A stretch of DNA of 32,324 nucleotides from UBA8337 sp965662725 (GCA_965662725.1 CBFIIT010000016.1:1-32324); one strand, 5' to 3'. Counted from the stretch's first letter, positions 15,481-25,207 are shown. Notes: a model not told the origin generated them from the letters alone. Translations and numbers: made by a program.

Positions 15481-17399
15481 TTGCCGAGCTGGGACATTTT
15501 GTTTTGGTGTTGGCTTTGGCGATTGCCTGTGTGCAATCCATCGCGCCGCTTTATCTTTTGCGCCGAGATGAGGCGGCGGCCGTGCAGTTGGCATCGCGCG
15601 CCGCGCTGGCGCAAGTAATTGTCGTCGCGCTGGCTTTTGCAGCACTGACTTATGGCTTTATCCGTTCCGATTTTTCGCTGGCCGTAATCGTCGCCAACAG
15701 CCATGTCGCCAAACCGCTTATCTATAAAATTGCCGGTGTGTGGGGCAATCATGAAGGCTCAATGCTGCTTTGGGTTTTAATCATCGCCGCTTATGGTGCC
15801 GCTTATGCGGCGGTTTCCAAAACCCAGCCTGCCGTTTTCAGTGCTCGCGTTTTGGCTGTGCAGGGCTGGCTCGGCGTTGCGTTTTTGGCGTTTCTTTTAT
15901 TCACCTCAAACCCGTTTGAGCGATTGATACCGGCGCCATTTACCGGCCAAGGACTGACCCCGATTTTGCAAGACCCGGCTTTGGCTGCGCATCCGCCGCT
16001 TCTTTATGCCGGTTATGTCGGCTTTTCCATGGCCTTTGCTTTCGCCTTGGCGGCATTAATGGGCGATGAAAAAGGCCCCGATTGGGCGCGCCGCATGCGG
16101 CCATGGATTTTGGTTGCATGGATATTCCTGACGCTGGGCATCGCGCTCGGTTCATATTGGGCTTATTACGAGCTGGGTTGGGGCGGCTTCTGGTTTTGGG
16201 ATCCGGTAGAAAATGCTTCGCTCATGCCATGGCTGGCCGGCACGGCTCTGCTGCATTCGGCCCTTGTGGCTGAAAAACGCGACACGCTGAAACGTTGGAC
16301 ATTATTGCTTGCCATCATCACATTCGCGCTGTCTTTATCGGGCACGTTTTTGGTCCGCTCCGGTGTTCTGACGTCAGTGCATGCATTTGCCAATGACCCC
16401 GAGCGCGGTCTTTTCATTCTGGCTATTTTGGGCGGCTTTACCTTTGTTGGCTTTCTATTATATGCGCTGCGCCTGCCGCAGCTTGCCCCCGATAAGCCGT
16501 TCCAGCCGGTCAGCCGTGAAGGGCTGTTGCTGGTCAATAACATCTTCCTCGCTACAGCCACGGTTACCGTCTTTATCGGCACGATTTATCCGCTTGTGCT
16601 GGACGCGTTGGGGATGGGAAAAATTTCTGTCGGCGCGCCTTATTTCAATGCAGTGTTTGCCCCGCTTACCATTCCGTTTGCCATTTTATTGCCGCTTGGG
16701 CCGCTATTGGCTTGGCGCGAGGGCAAGTTGCAGCCATTGCAAAGCCGCCTCGCTATGGCCGCAGCTGCGGCAGCATTGGTTACTTGCGGCATTATGCTGA
16801 GCCAGGGCGGCGCCTCGCTGATGGTGATTGCTTTATTCGCTGCCGCGCTTTGGCTTTTCTTTGGCGCGATGCTGGACTTGGCACAAAGACTGGCGCCGTA
16901 TAGGGACCGCTTGCACAAAATTCATTTACTGCCGGCAGCAGCTTTTTCTGCACCTTTGGCACATGCCGGTTTGGCCGTCATGATATTGGGCATTTCGGCG
17001 GCAACAAGCTGGCGCGCCGAGACGGTGGTTGCCGCCGCGCCGGGCCAAGAAATTGATGTTGCCGGCATTACTTTGCGCTATGACGGTTTGCGCGATGTTG
17101 AAGGGCCGAATTATCGTGCTGAGCAGGCGCGACTGACTTATCTGACGGGTCCACATCAGGGAATGCATTTATTTCCTGAACGACGTTTTTATGAAGCCGA
17201 ACGCTCGCAAACGACTGAAGCGGCCATCACCACTGATTTAACCGGCCATCTCTATGCGGTTGTTGGGGAAACCAGCGGCGATAAGCGTGTCTTGCGCATT
17301 TGGTATCATCCTTATGTCGCCTTTATTTGGCTTGGGTCGATATTAATGGCGATTGGCGGCTGCTTTGCTTTGCGCACCCGCATAGGGCGGCGCACATAA
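15477..17399 (+). CDS. ccmF: CcmF cytochrome c heme lyase subunit
   Basis: A 640-residue polytopic membrane protein of the heme lyase complex that attaches heme to apocytochrome c with CcmH and CcmI. The tryptophan-rich heme-handling motif is intact at residues 235-253 (WGGFWFWDPVENASLMPWL). Other family marks are KIAGVWGNHEGSMLLWVLI near 83-101 and GTFLVRSGVLTSVHAFANDP near 289-308. Many hydrophobic segments run along the length, with a large periplasmic part near the C-terminus. Full length for the family. ATGA overlap with ccmE and a TAATG overlap with ccmH. No ccmG gene lies between ccmF and ccmH, as in rhizobial cycK-cycL. Confidence 0.97.
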   Translation: MIAELGHFVLVLALAIACVQSIAPLYLLRRDEAAAVQLASRAALAQVIVVALAFAALTYGFIRSDFSLAVIVANSHVAKPLIYKIAGVWGNHEGSMLLWVLIIAAYGAAYAAVSKTQPAVFSARVLAVQGWLGVAFLAFLLFTSNPFERLIPAPFTGQGLTPILQDPALAAHPPLLYAGYVGFSMAFAFALAALMGDEKGPDWARRMRPWILVAWIFLTLGIALGSYWAYYELGWGGFWFWDPVENASLMPWLAGTALLHSALVAEKRDTLKRWTLLLAIITFALSLSGTFLVRSGVLTSVHAFANDPERGLFILAILGGFTFVGFLLYALRLPQLAPDKPFQPVSREGLLLVNNIFLATATVTVFIGTIYPLVLDALGMGKISVGAPYFNAVFAPLTIPFAILLPLGPLLAWREGKLQPLQSRLAMAAAAAALVTCGIMLSQGGASLMVIALFAAALWLFFGAMLDLAQRLAPYRDRLHKIHLLPAAAFSAPLAHAGLAVMILGISAATSWRAETVVAAAPGQEIDVAGITLRYDGLRDVEGPNYRAEQARLTYLTGPHQGMHLFPERRFYEAERSQTTEAAITTDLTGHLYAVVGETSGDKRVLRIWYHPYVAFIWLGSILMAIGGCFALRTRIGRRT

Positions 17400-17806
17400 T
17401 GGCACGCTGGGCAATTTTGCTTTTCTTTCTTATTGCGCCGGCGCAGGCTTTAGACCCCGGCGAAGCATTAAGCGACCCTGCATTGGAGGCGCGCGCCCGT
17501 GCGCTGAGCCAAGAATTGCGCTGCATGGTTTGTCAAAATCAATCAATTGATGATAGTGACGCGCCTTTGGCGAAAGATTTACGGATATTTGTCCGTGCGC
17601 GATTAACTGCCGGTGACAGCGATGCGGCGATACGCGAGGCGGTGGTTGAACGCTATGGCGAGTTCGCCTTATTTCGCCCGCGCTTTGCGGCCCATACTGT
17701 GGCCCTATGGGCGATGCCATTGCTGATTCTATTGTTTGGCGGCTTTATGGCGTGGCGACTTGTCGGCAAAAGCGCGCGTCAAAACACTTCAACCCATTCG
17801 CAATAA
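17399..17806 (+). CDS. ccmH: CcmH thiol-reducing subunit of heme lyase
   Basis: A 135-residue periplasmic protein that keeps the CXXCH cysteines of apocytochrome c reduced for heme attachment. The start is the ATG at 17399, overlapping the last base of ccmF. Residues 1-17 (MARWAILLFFLIAPAQA) are a signal peptide. The LRCMVCQNQSIDDSDAPLAK motif at about 40-59 holds the redox pair C42 and C45. A C-terminal hydrophobic segment near 102-119 anchors the protein. The family is usually the same size. The open frame upstream of the ATG lies inside ccmF. Confidence 0.96.
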   Translation: MARWAILLFFLIAPAQALDPGEALSDPALEARARALSQELRCMVCQNQSIDDSDAPLAKDLRIFVRARLTAGDSDAAIREAVVERYGEFALFRPRFAAHTVALWAMPLLILLFGGFMAWRLVGKSARQNTSTHSQ

Positions 17807-17822
17807 AAGCTAGTCTCGGCGC

Positions 17823-18509
17823 ATGGGACAAAACTTGCGCCTTTTACTGATTGAAGATGATAAAGCAGCGGCCGACTTGCTCGGCACGCGCTTTGCCGAT
17901 GCCGGTATTGATATGACCCATGCGGCAGATGGCGCAGTAGGTCTGACGACAGCACGTGACGGCGATTTTGACGTGTTGATTGTCGATCGAATGTTGCCGC
18001 AAATGAACGGAACGGAACTGGTCGGCACATTGCGCAGTGAAGGCGATGAGACGCCGGTTCTGTTTCTCTCAGCGTTGGGCGAAGTCGATGACCGCCTTGC
18101 CGGATTTGAAGCCGGCGGCGATGATTATTTGACCAAGCCTTATGCCTTTGCCGAGCTGCAAGCCCGCATCATTGCCTTGGCGCGGCGCAAGGAAACCGCG
18201 CCACCGACGGAAATGCAATTGGCAGATTTGCAAATTGACTTATTGGCCCGTGCGGCGCGGCGCGGCGATAGCTTGCTCGATTTAAACAATCGGGAGTTTG
18301 ATTTACTGGCCTATTTAATGCGCCATCAGGGGCAAGTGGTGACGCGCGATATGCTGCTGCAAAATGTTTGGAATTACGGCCTCGACACACAAACCAACGT
18401 CGTCGATGTGCATATTTCGCGGCTGCGCAGCAAACTTGATAAAGGGTTTGCGCCGCCGCTTTTGCATACAAAGCGCGGCCAAGGTTTCATCCTGCAGGTT
18501 GACGCATGA
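17823..18509 (+). CDS. OmpR-family response regulator
   Basis: A 228-residue two-component regulator. The receiver domain (1-120) has the acidic pocket E11-D12-D13, the phosphorylation site D55 (VLIVDRMLP), S83 (LFLSA) and K105 (YLTKPY). The winged-helix DNA-binding domain follows, ending in VVDVHISRLRSKLDKGFAPP and HTKRGQGFILQVD. It starts 16 bases after ccmH without a clear ribosome site and shares an ATGA overlap with its kinase. In rhizobia a two-component pair sits between the cyc/degP genes and glnE; degP is not present here. Target genes are unknown. Confidence 0.95.
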   Translation: MGQNLRLLLIEDDKAAADLLGTRFADAGIDMTHAADGAVGLTTARDGDFDVLIVDRMLPQMNGTELVGTLRSEGDETPVLFLSALGEVDDRLAGFEAGGDDYLTKPYAFAELQARIIALARRKETAPPTEMQLADLQIDLLARAARRGDSLLDLNNREFDLLAYLMRHQGQVVTRDMLLQNVWNYGLDTQTNVVDVHISRLRSKLDKGFAPPLLHTKRGQGFILQVDA

Positions 18510-19849
18510 GCACGCTTTTTCGGTTGGCCGGATTTCGCGCGGCATTGGCTTATACCGGTATTTTATTGGTCGCTATGGGGCTGGTCTTGGGGCTGTTATA
18601 TGCGCGCCTTGCCGCCGATTTGCAGCGGACACAAGACAATCTGATTTGGCGTGATGCGGCGGTCTATTCTTTCACCTATCAACGCGATGGGCTGCGCGGT
18701 TTGGCCGAGGCGGTGACATTGGTGGAAGCCGCGCAGGGGCGTTATGTGCGGCTGTCCAATCGGCTTGGTCGATATATTGCCGGTAATTTGCCGGCTTTTC
18801 CAAACTTGGAAAACACCGATCAAAATGCCGATATTGATGGCTGGCTGAGCTTTACCCATGACGGTGCCTTGATACGTGGCCGGATGCTGCAGATTGATGA
18901 TGATGTGCTGCTCTTGGTCGGACAAGATGTCTCCGAAGGAGCGAGTTTGCTGGCTGCCTTTCGCCGTGCTTTTGCACTGGCTTTGCTGGCCATGTTGCTG
19001 GTCGGTTTGGGCGGCGGCGCGTTTTTGGCCCGCCGAGGTTTAAAAAGAGTGGAGCGTATTGTCGAAGAATTACAGCCTGTCGGCGCCGGCGATTTATCGG
19101 CCCGCGTGAGTGAAACCGATGCCGCCGCCGAATGGCAGGTTTTGCAGTCGCAAATAAATGCAATGCTGGCGCAGCTTGAAAAGCTGATGCAGGCGACACG
19201 CCAAGTCAGTGATAATTTGGCGCATGATTTACGCGCACCCTTGACCCGTTTGCGGGCCCGTTTGGAAGCTTTGTTGGCCGATACTGATAGCGATGATGTG
19301 GCCGGTGCCTTGGAGGATGTCGATGCGCTGCTGAAAAGTTTTAATGCGCTCTTAACCTTGTCACGGCTGGAAAGCGGCGTCAGCACTTTGCGTGCGGCGC
19401 CGGTTCATGTCGCCACGCTGCTGGGTGAAATGCATGATCTATTCGCGCCGGTATTTGAAGATAAAGCGATGCAATTGACGCTTCTGACAGATAATGGCCC
19501 GGCAGTTTTCGGCGATGCCGGATTGCTGGCGCAAGCTTTGGTAAATGGTTTGGAAAATGTTTTGGCGCATGCCGCGATTACCGATAGCACGGTCGAACTG
19601 GCAAACGCATTTATTGGCGACGAAGTGATGATTTCCATTGCCGATGCCGGCGCCGGAATTGCCGCCGATAAACGCGCTGCAGCGGTCGAGCGTTTTGTGC
19701 AGTTGGATGAAAGTCGCGCGCAAGGCGGCAGCGGCCTCGGTCTATCTCTGATAAAGGCGATTGTCGCGCATCATGATGGGCGTTTGGCTTTGAGTGACAA
19801 TAGACCCGGCTTGAGGGTGGAGATTTATCTGCCCGTTAAAGGTGGCTGA
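18506..19849 (+). CDS. Sensor histidine kinase, HAMP type
   Basis: A 447-residue membrane kinase, partner of the regulator before it. Two transmembrane segments (about 11-35 and 153-175) frame a periplasmic sensing domain of about 115 residues. A HAMP domain (about 176-230) follows, then the H box with phosphoacceptor H240 (DNLAHDLRAPLTRLRARLE). The ATPase has N351 in LVNGLENVLAHA, the G1 box D380-A-G-A-G, and the G2 box GGSGLGLSLIK at 407-417. All catalytic elements are present. The stop overlaps the glnE start (TGATG). The signal sensed cannot be told; the periplasmic domain is not one I recognise. Confidence 0.95.
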   Translation: MSTLFRLAGFRAALAYTGILLVAMGLVLGLLYARLAADLQRTQDNLIWRDAAVYSFTYQRDGLRGLAEAVTLVEAAQGRYVRLSNRLGRYIAGNLPAFPNLENTDQNADIDGWLSFTHDGALIRGRMLQIDDDVLLLVGQDVSEGASLLAAFRRAFALALLAMLLVGLGGGAFLARRGLKRVERIVEELQPVGAGDLSARVSETDAAAEWQVLQSQINAMLAQLEKLMQATRQVSDNLAHDLRAPLTRLRARLEALLADTDSDDVAGALEDVDALLKSFNALLTLSRLESGVSTLRAAPVHVATLLGEMHDLFAPVFEDKAMQLTLLTDNGPAVFGDAGLLAQALVNGLENVLAHAAITDSTVELANAFIGDEVMISIADAGAGIAADKRAAAVERFVQLDESRAQGGSGLGLSLIKAIVAHHDGRLALSDNRPGLRVEIYLPVKGG

Positions 19850-22731
19850 TGAGCGCCTTGTTTGAAAAGCTGCCTGATTTTCACCCGCTTGATGTGGCGC
19901 GATCCGATTTGCTGCTGGAAGATTTGCAAGCCATAGAGGCGGTTGCGCCATTGGTTTCCAAGCATAGGCATTTCTTCGCTTGGCTGGTTGAAGGCAGTCC
20001 TTTTTTGGCGCGGCTTATGCGCCGTTATCCGGATGTGTTGCAGGCGCTGCAAAAGCAAGCAGTGGAAGATTATTTGGATGATGTTTTCGCTGCACTGGAA
20101 CATGATATGGCGGCGGCAACAGATAAAGGCGCGGTCATGGGATTACTGCGCCACGCGCGCAACCGCGCCGCATTAAGCATTGCATTGGCGGATATTGCCG
20201 ATATTTGGGACGTCGAAACCGTGACCAAATATTTATCGCGCCTGGCCGATTTGGCGGTTCGCTTGAGCCTGGATTTCTTGCTGCAAGAGGCCGTCAATCA
20301 GCGGCAATTAAAGGCTTTTTCGCGTGACGGTTTGGTGGTGTTGGCGCTGGGCAAGCATGGCGGAGAAGAACTTAATTATTCGTCCGATATTGATTTCGTC
20401 GTTTATTACACGCCCGATGCCTTGCCTTTGGCAGATGGCCAAGATACGCGAAAATTCCATATTAAACTGGTGCAGGATTTAACCGCGCTTTTACAAAATG
20501 TAACGGCAGAGGGGTTTGTGTTTCGGGTTGATTTGCGCTTACGGCCCGACCCCGGCGCGACGCCGGTCACTGTCTCGGTCGATGCCGCGCTCGGCTATTA
20601 TGAGAGCATGGGTCAGAATTGGGAGCGTGCGGTTTATATTAAAGCGCGCCCGATTGCCGGTGATTTGAAAGCCGGTGAAAAATTCTTGCAAGATTTGCAG
20701 CCCTATATTTGGCGGCGTTATTTTGACTTTGCGGCAATCGAAGATGTGCATTCGATGAAGCGGCAAATGCATGCTGTGCGCGGGCATGCCGAAATTGCCG
20801 CCGAGGGGCATAATTTGAAATTGGGTCGTGGCGGTATTCGCGAGATTGAGTTTTTCGTTCAGACGCAGCAATTAATCGCCGGTGGTCGCGATGAAGAGCT
20901 ACGCGGACGGCGCACGGTCGATATGCTGAATATGCTGGCTGCCAAAGATTGGATTACGGCGGCGACCGCGACGACACTGACGGCGTCTTATTATTTCTTG
21001 CGGCGTATGGAGCATCGCTTGCAAATGCGACTGGATGAGCAAACCCAAACCTTGCCGAAAGATGCACAGGGCTTTGCCGGATTTGCCCGCTTTGCCGGAT
21101 ATGCCTCGGCTGATGCTTTTGCCGAAGCGTTTAAAACGCATTTGCGCAGTGTCACGGCAGAATATGCGCAATTATTTGAGCAGGCAGAAAGCCTGTCCGG
21201 CGAACAAGGCAATTTGGTTTTCACCGGCGGTGAAGACGATCCGGAGACTTTACAGACCTTATCGGCGATGGGGTTTGAGAGACCGGCGGATATTTCTGCC
21301 ATTATTCGAGGCTGGCATGCCGGACGTATGGCGGCGACGCGCAGTGCGCGGGCGCGCGAAATATTGACCCGCTTGCAACCGGTTTTATTGCGCAAGCTGG
21401 CCGAGGCACGCCATCCGGATAATGGCTTTATTCGTTTCGATCGATTTTTGGCAACGCTGCCGGCCGGTGTGCAGATTTTTTCCATGTTTCAATCCAACCC
21501 GCATTTATTGAATTTGCTGGTCGATATTATTAATACGGCGCCGCGTCTGGCGGCCTTTCTGGCGGCCAATTCGGCGCTTATGGATGCGCTGGTGCAACCG
21601 GTCAATCAATTGGCAGATACGCCGGATTGGCCATTGCATGACTTCGAGGCATCGATGGATAGCGTGCGCCGTCACCTGCATGAAGAGCAGTTTCGTATTG
21701 GCACACGCACATTGGCCGACCCGATTATGGCACTAGCCTATGGCGAAGATTATAGCCGCTTGGCCGAGCGTGCCATTGAGGCTCTTTATGCGGCGACCAT
21801 GGCTGAGATGCAGCGTCAATATGGCGATCTGCCGGATGCCGAAATACTGGTTTTGGGGCTTGGCAAATTGGGCAGTGGTGAAATGACATTGCAATCGGAT
21901 TTGGATTTGATTTTCATTTGCGAGTGCGCCGATTTTGACGCTGTGTCGGATGGGCCGAAATCGCTGGATGCGCCGCGCTGGTTTTCTCGCGCCGCGCGGC
22001 TTTTGGTCAGCGCGTTATCAGCCCCGACAACTGAGGGTGGCTTGTTTGAGGTCGATACGCGTTTGCGCCCTTCCGGCAATGCCGGAGCGCTGGTGACACG
22101 TCTGTCGAGCTTCCAAGATTACCAGCGCGATAAAGCATGGAGCTGGGAGCATATGGCATTGACCCGCGCGCGCATTTTGGCCGGACCGCATGAAGGAAAA
22201 GAAGGCGGATTAAAAGAGAAAGTGCTTGCGGTGATTGACGATATTTTGACCGCCGGTCGCGATGCGAGCGCTCTGGCTGATGATGTCAACGCAATGCGGG
22301 GTCGATTGAGAGAGCATCAAAAACAAAGCGGGCCGTTTGATATTCGCCGCGGCGATGGCGGCTTGGTTGATATTGAGTTCATCGCGCAAAGTTTGCAGCT
22401 CATGCAAGCCGCGAGGCGCAAGCAGCTTATCGGGCCGCAGCCCTTGCCACGTCTGTTGGATAATTTATTGGCCGCGAATGCGCTGGAATCGGAGGCGCAT
22501 AAAGCGCTCTCAGAAGCGGCAAATTGCTTTTTGAGCTTGCGACAAATTGCCAGCCTGGCATTGGAAGATGATGAGAGCGATCCACCTATCGCCATTCGCA
22601 ATTTATTGCTGGAAGCAATGAACGAGCCTGATTTGCCGCGCTTATTGGACCGTATTGCAGGCCATCGACAGCAGGTTGACGCGGTTTATTGCAGCACGAT
22701 GGCGCGCTTGCATTTGATGCGAAGTGATTGA
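19849..22731 (+). CDS. glnE: GlnE, glutamine synthetase adenylyltransferase/deadenylylase
   Basis: A 960-residue bifunctional enzyme that adenylylates and deadenylylates glutamine synthetase in answer to PII and glutamine. Both nucleotidyltransferase halves are intact. The N-terminal deadenylylase domain has LGKHGGEELNYSSDIDFVVY near 166-185. The C-terminal adenylylase domain has LGKLGSGEMTLQSDLDLIFI near 671-690. Further marks are FRVDLRLRPDPG and LFEVDTRLRPSGNAG, and KLGRGGIREIEFFVQTQQLI near 325-344. Length is normal. Its start overlaps the kinase stop, so it should be translated from the same message. No strong terminator is visible in the 49-base gap to the next gene. Confidence 0.98.
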   Translation: MSALFEKLPDFHPLDVARSDLLLEDLQAIEAVAPLVSKHRHFFAWLVEGSPFLARLMRRYPDVLQALQKQAVEDYLDDVFAALEHDMAAATDKGAVMGLLRHARNRAALSIALADIADIWDVETVTKYLSRLADLAVRLSLDFLLQEAVNQRQLKAFSRDGLVVLALGKHGGEELNYSSDIDFVVYYTPDALPLADGQDTRKFHIKLVQDLTALLQNVTAEGFVFRVDLRLRPDPGATPVTVSVDAALGYYESMGQNWERAVYIKARPIAGDLKAGEKFLQDLQPYIWRRYFDFAAIEDVHSMKRQMHAVRGHAEIAAEGHNLKLGRGGIREIEFFVQTQQLIAGGRDEELRGRRTVDMLNMLAAKDWITAATATTLTASYYFLRRMEHRLQMRLDEQTQTLPKDAQGFAGFARFAGYASADAFAEAFKTHLRSVTAEYAQLFEQAESLSGEQGNLVFTGGEDDPETLQTLSAMGFERPADISAIIRGWHAGRMAATRSARAREILTRLQPVLLRKLAEARHPDNGFIRFDRFLATLPAGVQIFSMFQSNPHLLNLLVDIINTAPRLAAFLAANSALMDALVQPVNQLADTPDWPLHDFEASMDSVRRHLHEEQFRIGTRTLADPIMALAYGEDYSRLAERAIEALYAATMAEMQRQYGDLPDAEILVLGLGKLGSGEMTLQSDLDLIFICECADFDAVSDGPKSLDAPRWFSRAARLLVSALSAPTTEGGLFEVDTRLRPSGNAGALVTRLSSFQDYQRDKAWSWEHMALTRARILAGPHEGKEGGLKEKVLAVIDDILTAGRDASALADDVNAMRGRLREHQKQSGPFDIRRGDGGLVDIEFIAQSLQLMQAARRKQLIGPQPLPRLLDNLLAANALESEAHKALSEAANCFLSLRQIASLALEDDESDPPIAIRNLLLEAMNEPDLPRLLDRIAGHRQQVDAVYCSTMARLHLMRSD

Positions 22732-22780
22732 CCGGAAAAAGTCTATCACCTAGGTTTATTGGCAGATTTGGGAGTGAAAC

Positions 22781-23905
22781 ATGAATTTTGATTTTTCTGA
22801 CGACCAGAAAATGCTGAAAGATCAGGCGCGCAAATTCCTCGAGGATAAATGCAGCTTTGATGATGTGCGGACAATTCTGGAAAGCGATGACAGTCACCAT
22901 GATGGTGTTTGGAACGGTCTGTGCGAGCTGGGTTTTGCCGGTGCCGCTATTCCTGAAGAATTTGGCGGATTGGGCCTTGGCGCGCTTGAGCTTTGCGTGA
23001 TTGCGGAAGAGCTTGGCCGTGCTGCTGCGCCGGTGCCGTTCTCATCTTCCATTTATATGTTTGCCGAAGCGTTGAAGCTGGCCGGTTCTGATGAGCAAAA
23101 AGCCGCTTGGCTGCCGCAAATCGCAACCGGTGAAATTATCGGCACGGTTGCCGCAGCCGAGGGTACGCAAGCACCATCGCCGCGCACAGTGAAAGCAAGT
23201 TTTTCCGGCGGCAAATTAAGCGGCCGGAAATTACCGGTCGCCGATGGCGAAACCGCTTCAGTTGCCGTGGTGCTTGCCAATACGGGCGGCACTGGCGAGC
23301 AAGCTTTGTCACTGGTTTTGGTTGACCTCAATCAGGATGGCGTCACCCGCTCTGCAGTTGATACGATTGACCCGACACGCGGCCACGCAGAAATTAATTT
23401 CGACAATGCCGAAGCCAGCCTGTTGGGCGGCGAGGGCGAAGGTTGGGCTTTGATGAACCGGGTCGAAGCCGGTGCTGCTGTGCTCATGGCCTTTGAGCAG
23501 GTCGGCGGCGCAGAAGCGGCGCTCAACATGGCGAAAGAATATTCTTTGGACCGCTATGCTTTCGGTCGTCAAATCGGTTCATATCAGGCGATCAAACACC
23601 GCCTCGCCGATATGTATGTGAAGCTGGAACTGGCGCGTTCTAACGCTTATTATGGCGCGATGATTTTGTCAGAAGACGGTGCCGAGCTTGAATTGGCGGC
23701 CGCATCAGCGCGTATTTCAGCCACAGAAGCCTATCGCTTCGCGGCGCAAGAATGCATCCAAGTGCATGGCGGTATCGGCTTTACATGGGAAGCCAATCCG
23801 CAATTTCATTATCGTCGGTCAAAACTATTGGCGCTTGCCTTGGGCAGTGCCAGCCGGTGGAAAGACAGGCTCGTTGCCGAGCTTGAAAAAAGTAACGTGG
23901 CTTGA
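22781..23905 (+). CDS. Acyl-CoA dehydrogenase, short (non-catalytic-type) subunit
   Basis: A 374-residue acyl-CoA dehydrogenase (ACAD) family protein. The N-terminal FGGLGLGALELCVIAEELGR and the flavin-contacting DRYAFGRQIGSYQAIKHRLA (about 257-276) and VHGGIGFTWE (328-337) regions are present. The helix-G NER motif seen in its neighbour is replaced here by LMNRVEAGAA (224-233), and the protein stops before the C-terminal EGT/GGT loop. This is the profile of the smaller subunit of heterotetrameric ACADs, so it probably pairs with the next gene. GGGAG before the ATG is a fair ribosome site. The substrate is unknown; a branched or steroid-type acyl-CoA is possible. Confidence 0.9.
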   Translation: MNFDFSDDQKMLKDQARKFLEDKCSFDDVRTILESDDSHHDGVWNGLCELGFAGAAIPEEFGGLGLGALELCVIAEELGRAAAPVPFSSSIYMFAEALKLAGSDEQKAAWLPQIATGEIIGTVAAAEGTQAPSPRTVKASFSGGKLSGRKLPVADGETASVAVVLANTGGTGEQALSLVLVDLNQDGVTRSAVDTIDPTRGHAEINFDNAEASLLGGEGEGWALMNRVEAGAAVLMAFEQVGGAEAALNMAKEYSLDRYAFGRQIGSYQAIKHRLADMYVKLELARSNAYYGAMILSEDGAELELAAASARISATEAYRFAAQECIQVHGGIGFTWEANPQFHYRRSKLLALALGSASRWKDRLVAELEKSNVA

Positions 23906-23965
23906 TGCAGCACATTTCGTGTCAGCTAGCATATGAACAAGTGATCATCAGGAAGGACAGTTAAA

Positions 23966-25207
23966 ATGGATTTTAACGATACCCCCGAAGAAGCAAAATT
24001 CCGTGCCGAAGTGCGCGCATGGCTGAGTGCCAATGCCAAGCCAAAAGACCCGAGCAAAATAAAAGCCGGCGTCTCAGCCAAACCGGAATCAGAGCGTTTG
24101 GCCCGGGCCAAAGAATGGCAGGCGAAAAAAGCCGAAGCCGGTTATGCAGCCATTACATGGCCAACCGAATATGGCGGTCTTGGCGGCACACCGATTCAGT
24201 CGGTGATTTATAGCCAAGAGGAAGCAGCCTATGACGTGCCCGGCGGTTTCTTTGAAATCGGCCTCGGTATGTGCATCCCGACCATGATGAAATGGGCGAC
24301 CAAAGAGCAATGCGACCGCTATGTGAAACCGGCGCTTTATGGTGAAGAAATTTGGTGCCAGCTTTTCTCGGAACCGGCAGCCGGTTCTGACGTAGCGGGC
24401 CTGCGCACAAAATGCGAAAAAGACGGCGATGAATGGGTCATTAACGGCCAAAAAGTTTGGACGTCAGGTGCGCATTTTTGCGATTACGGCATCATTGTCA
24501 CTCGCTCAGACCCGACTGTGCCGAAGCATAAAGGTTTGACCTTTTTCTTCCTCGACATGAAAACACCGGGTATTGAAATTCGCCCGATTAAGCAAATGTC
24601 AGGCGGCTCCGGCTTTAATGAAGTGTTCTTTAATGATGTGCGCGTGCCCGATAGCCAGCGTCTCGGCGATGTCGGCGAAGGCTGGAAAGTGTCGTTGACG
24701 ACGCTGATGAATGAGCGTCTCGCTATCGGCCAAGGCAGCGGTGTTGACCATGCTGAATTGTTGAAACTGGCACGTGACACGGAATTGGAAAACGGTCCGG
24801 CAATTAAGGACTCGAATGTTCGTGAAAAACTGGCCGATTGGTATGTGCAGTCGCAAGGTCTGAAATATACCAAATTCCGCACGCTAACCGCTTTGTCAAA
24901 AGGGCAAGTGCCGGGGCCTGAAAGTTCAATCGGTAAAATCGTATCGGGTCCGAAAATGCAGGATTTGGCGAGTTTCGCGATGGATATTCAAGGCCAAGGT
25001 GGCATCCTGCAGGACACGGAAGAAAGCCCGATGGCCGGTGCCTTCCAGAACCAGTGGATTGGTGCAGCCGGTTATCGTATTGCCGGTGGTACGGATGAAA
25101 TTTTGCGCAATATCGTATCCGAGCAAGTGCTTGGCTTGCCGCAAGATATTCGCGTCGATAAAAACGTGCCGTTCAATGAATTGCCCGGCGCCGGCAGCAA
25201 GAAGTAA
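23966..25207 (+). CDS. Acyl-CoA dehydrogenase, long subunit with helix-G Glu
   Basis: A 413-residue ACAD. The early segment FRAEVRAWLSANA, ITWPTEYGGLGGTPIQSVIY and QLFSEPAAGSDVAGLRTKCE (about 132-151) give the usual N-terminal and middle domains. The late GGT (374-376) replaces the EGT that carries the catalytic Glu in medium-chain ACADs. Instead E250 in MNERLAIGQG lies where isovaleryl-CoA and long-chain ACADs carry their base. With the preceding shorter ACAD it forms a two-gene unit like ChsE4-ChsE5. An AGGAAGG ribosome site lies at 23950-23956. The stop region is duplicated downstream (see the repeat). Confidence 0.92.
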   Translation: MDFNDTPEEAKFRAEVRAWLSANAKPKDPSKIKAGVSAKPESERLARAKEWQAKKAEAGYAAITWPTEYGGLGGTPIQSVIYSQEEAAYDVPGGFFEIGLGMCIPTMMKWATKEQCDRYVKPALYGEEIWCQLFSEPAAGSDVAGLRTKCEKDGDEWVINGQKVWTSGAHFCDYGIIVTRSDPTVPKHKGLTFFFLDMKTPGIEIRPIKQMSGGSGFNEVFFNDVRVPDSQRLGDVGEGWKVSLTTLMNERLAIGQGSGVDHAELLKLARDTELENGPAIKDSNVREKLADWYVQSQGLKYTKFRTLTALSKGQVPGPESSIGKIVSGPKMQDLASFAMDIQGQGGILQDTEESPMAGAFQNQWIGAAGYRIAGGTDEILRNIVSEQVLGLPQDIRVDKNVPFNELPGAGSKK

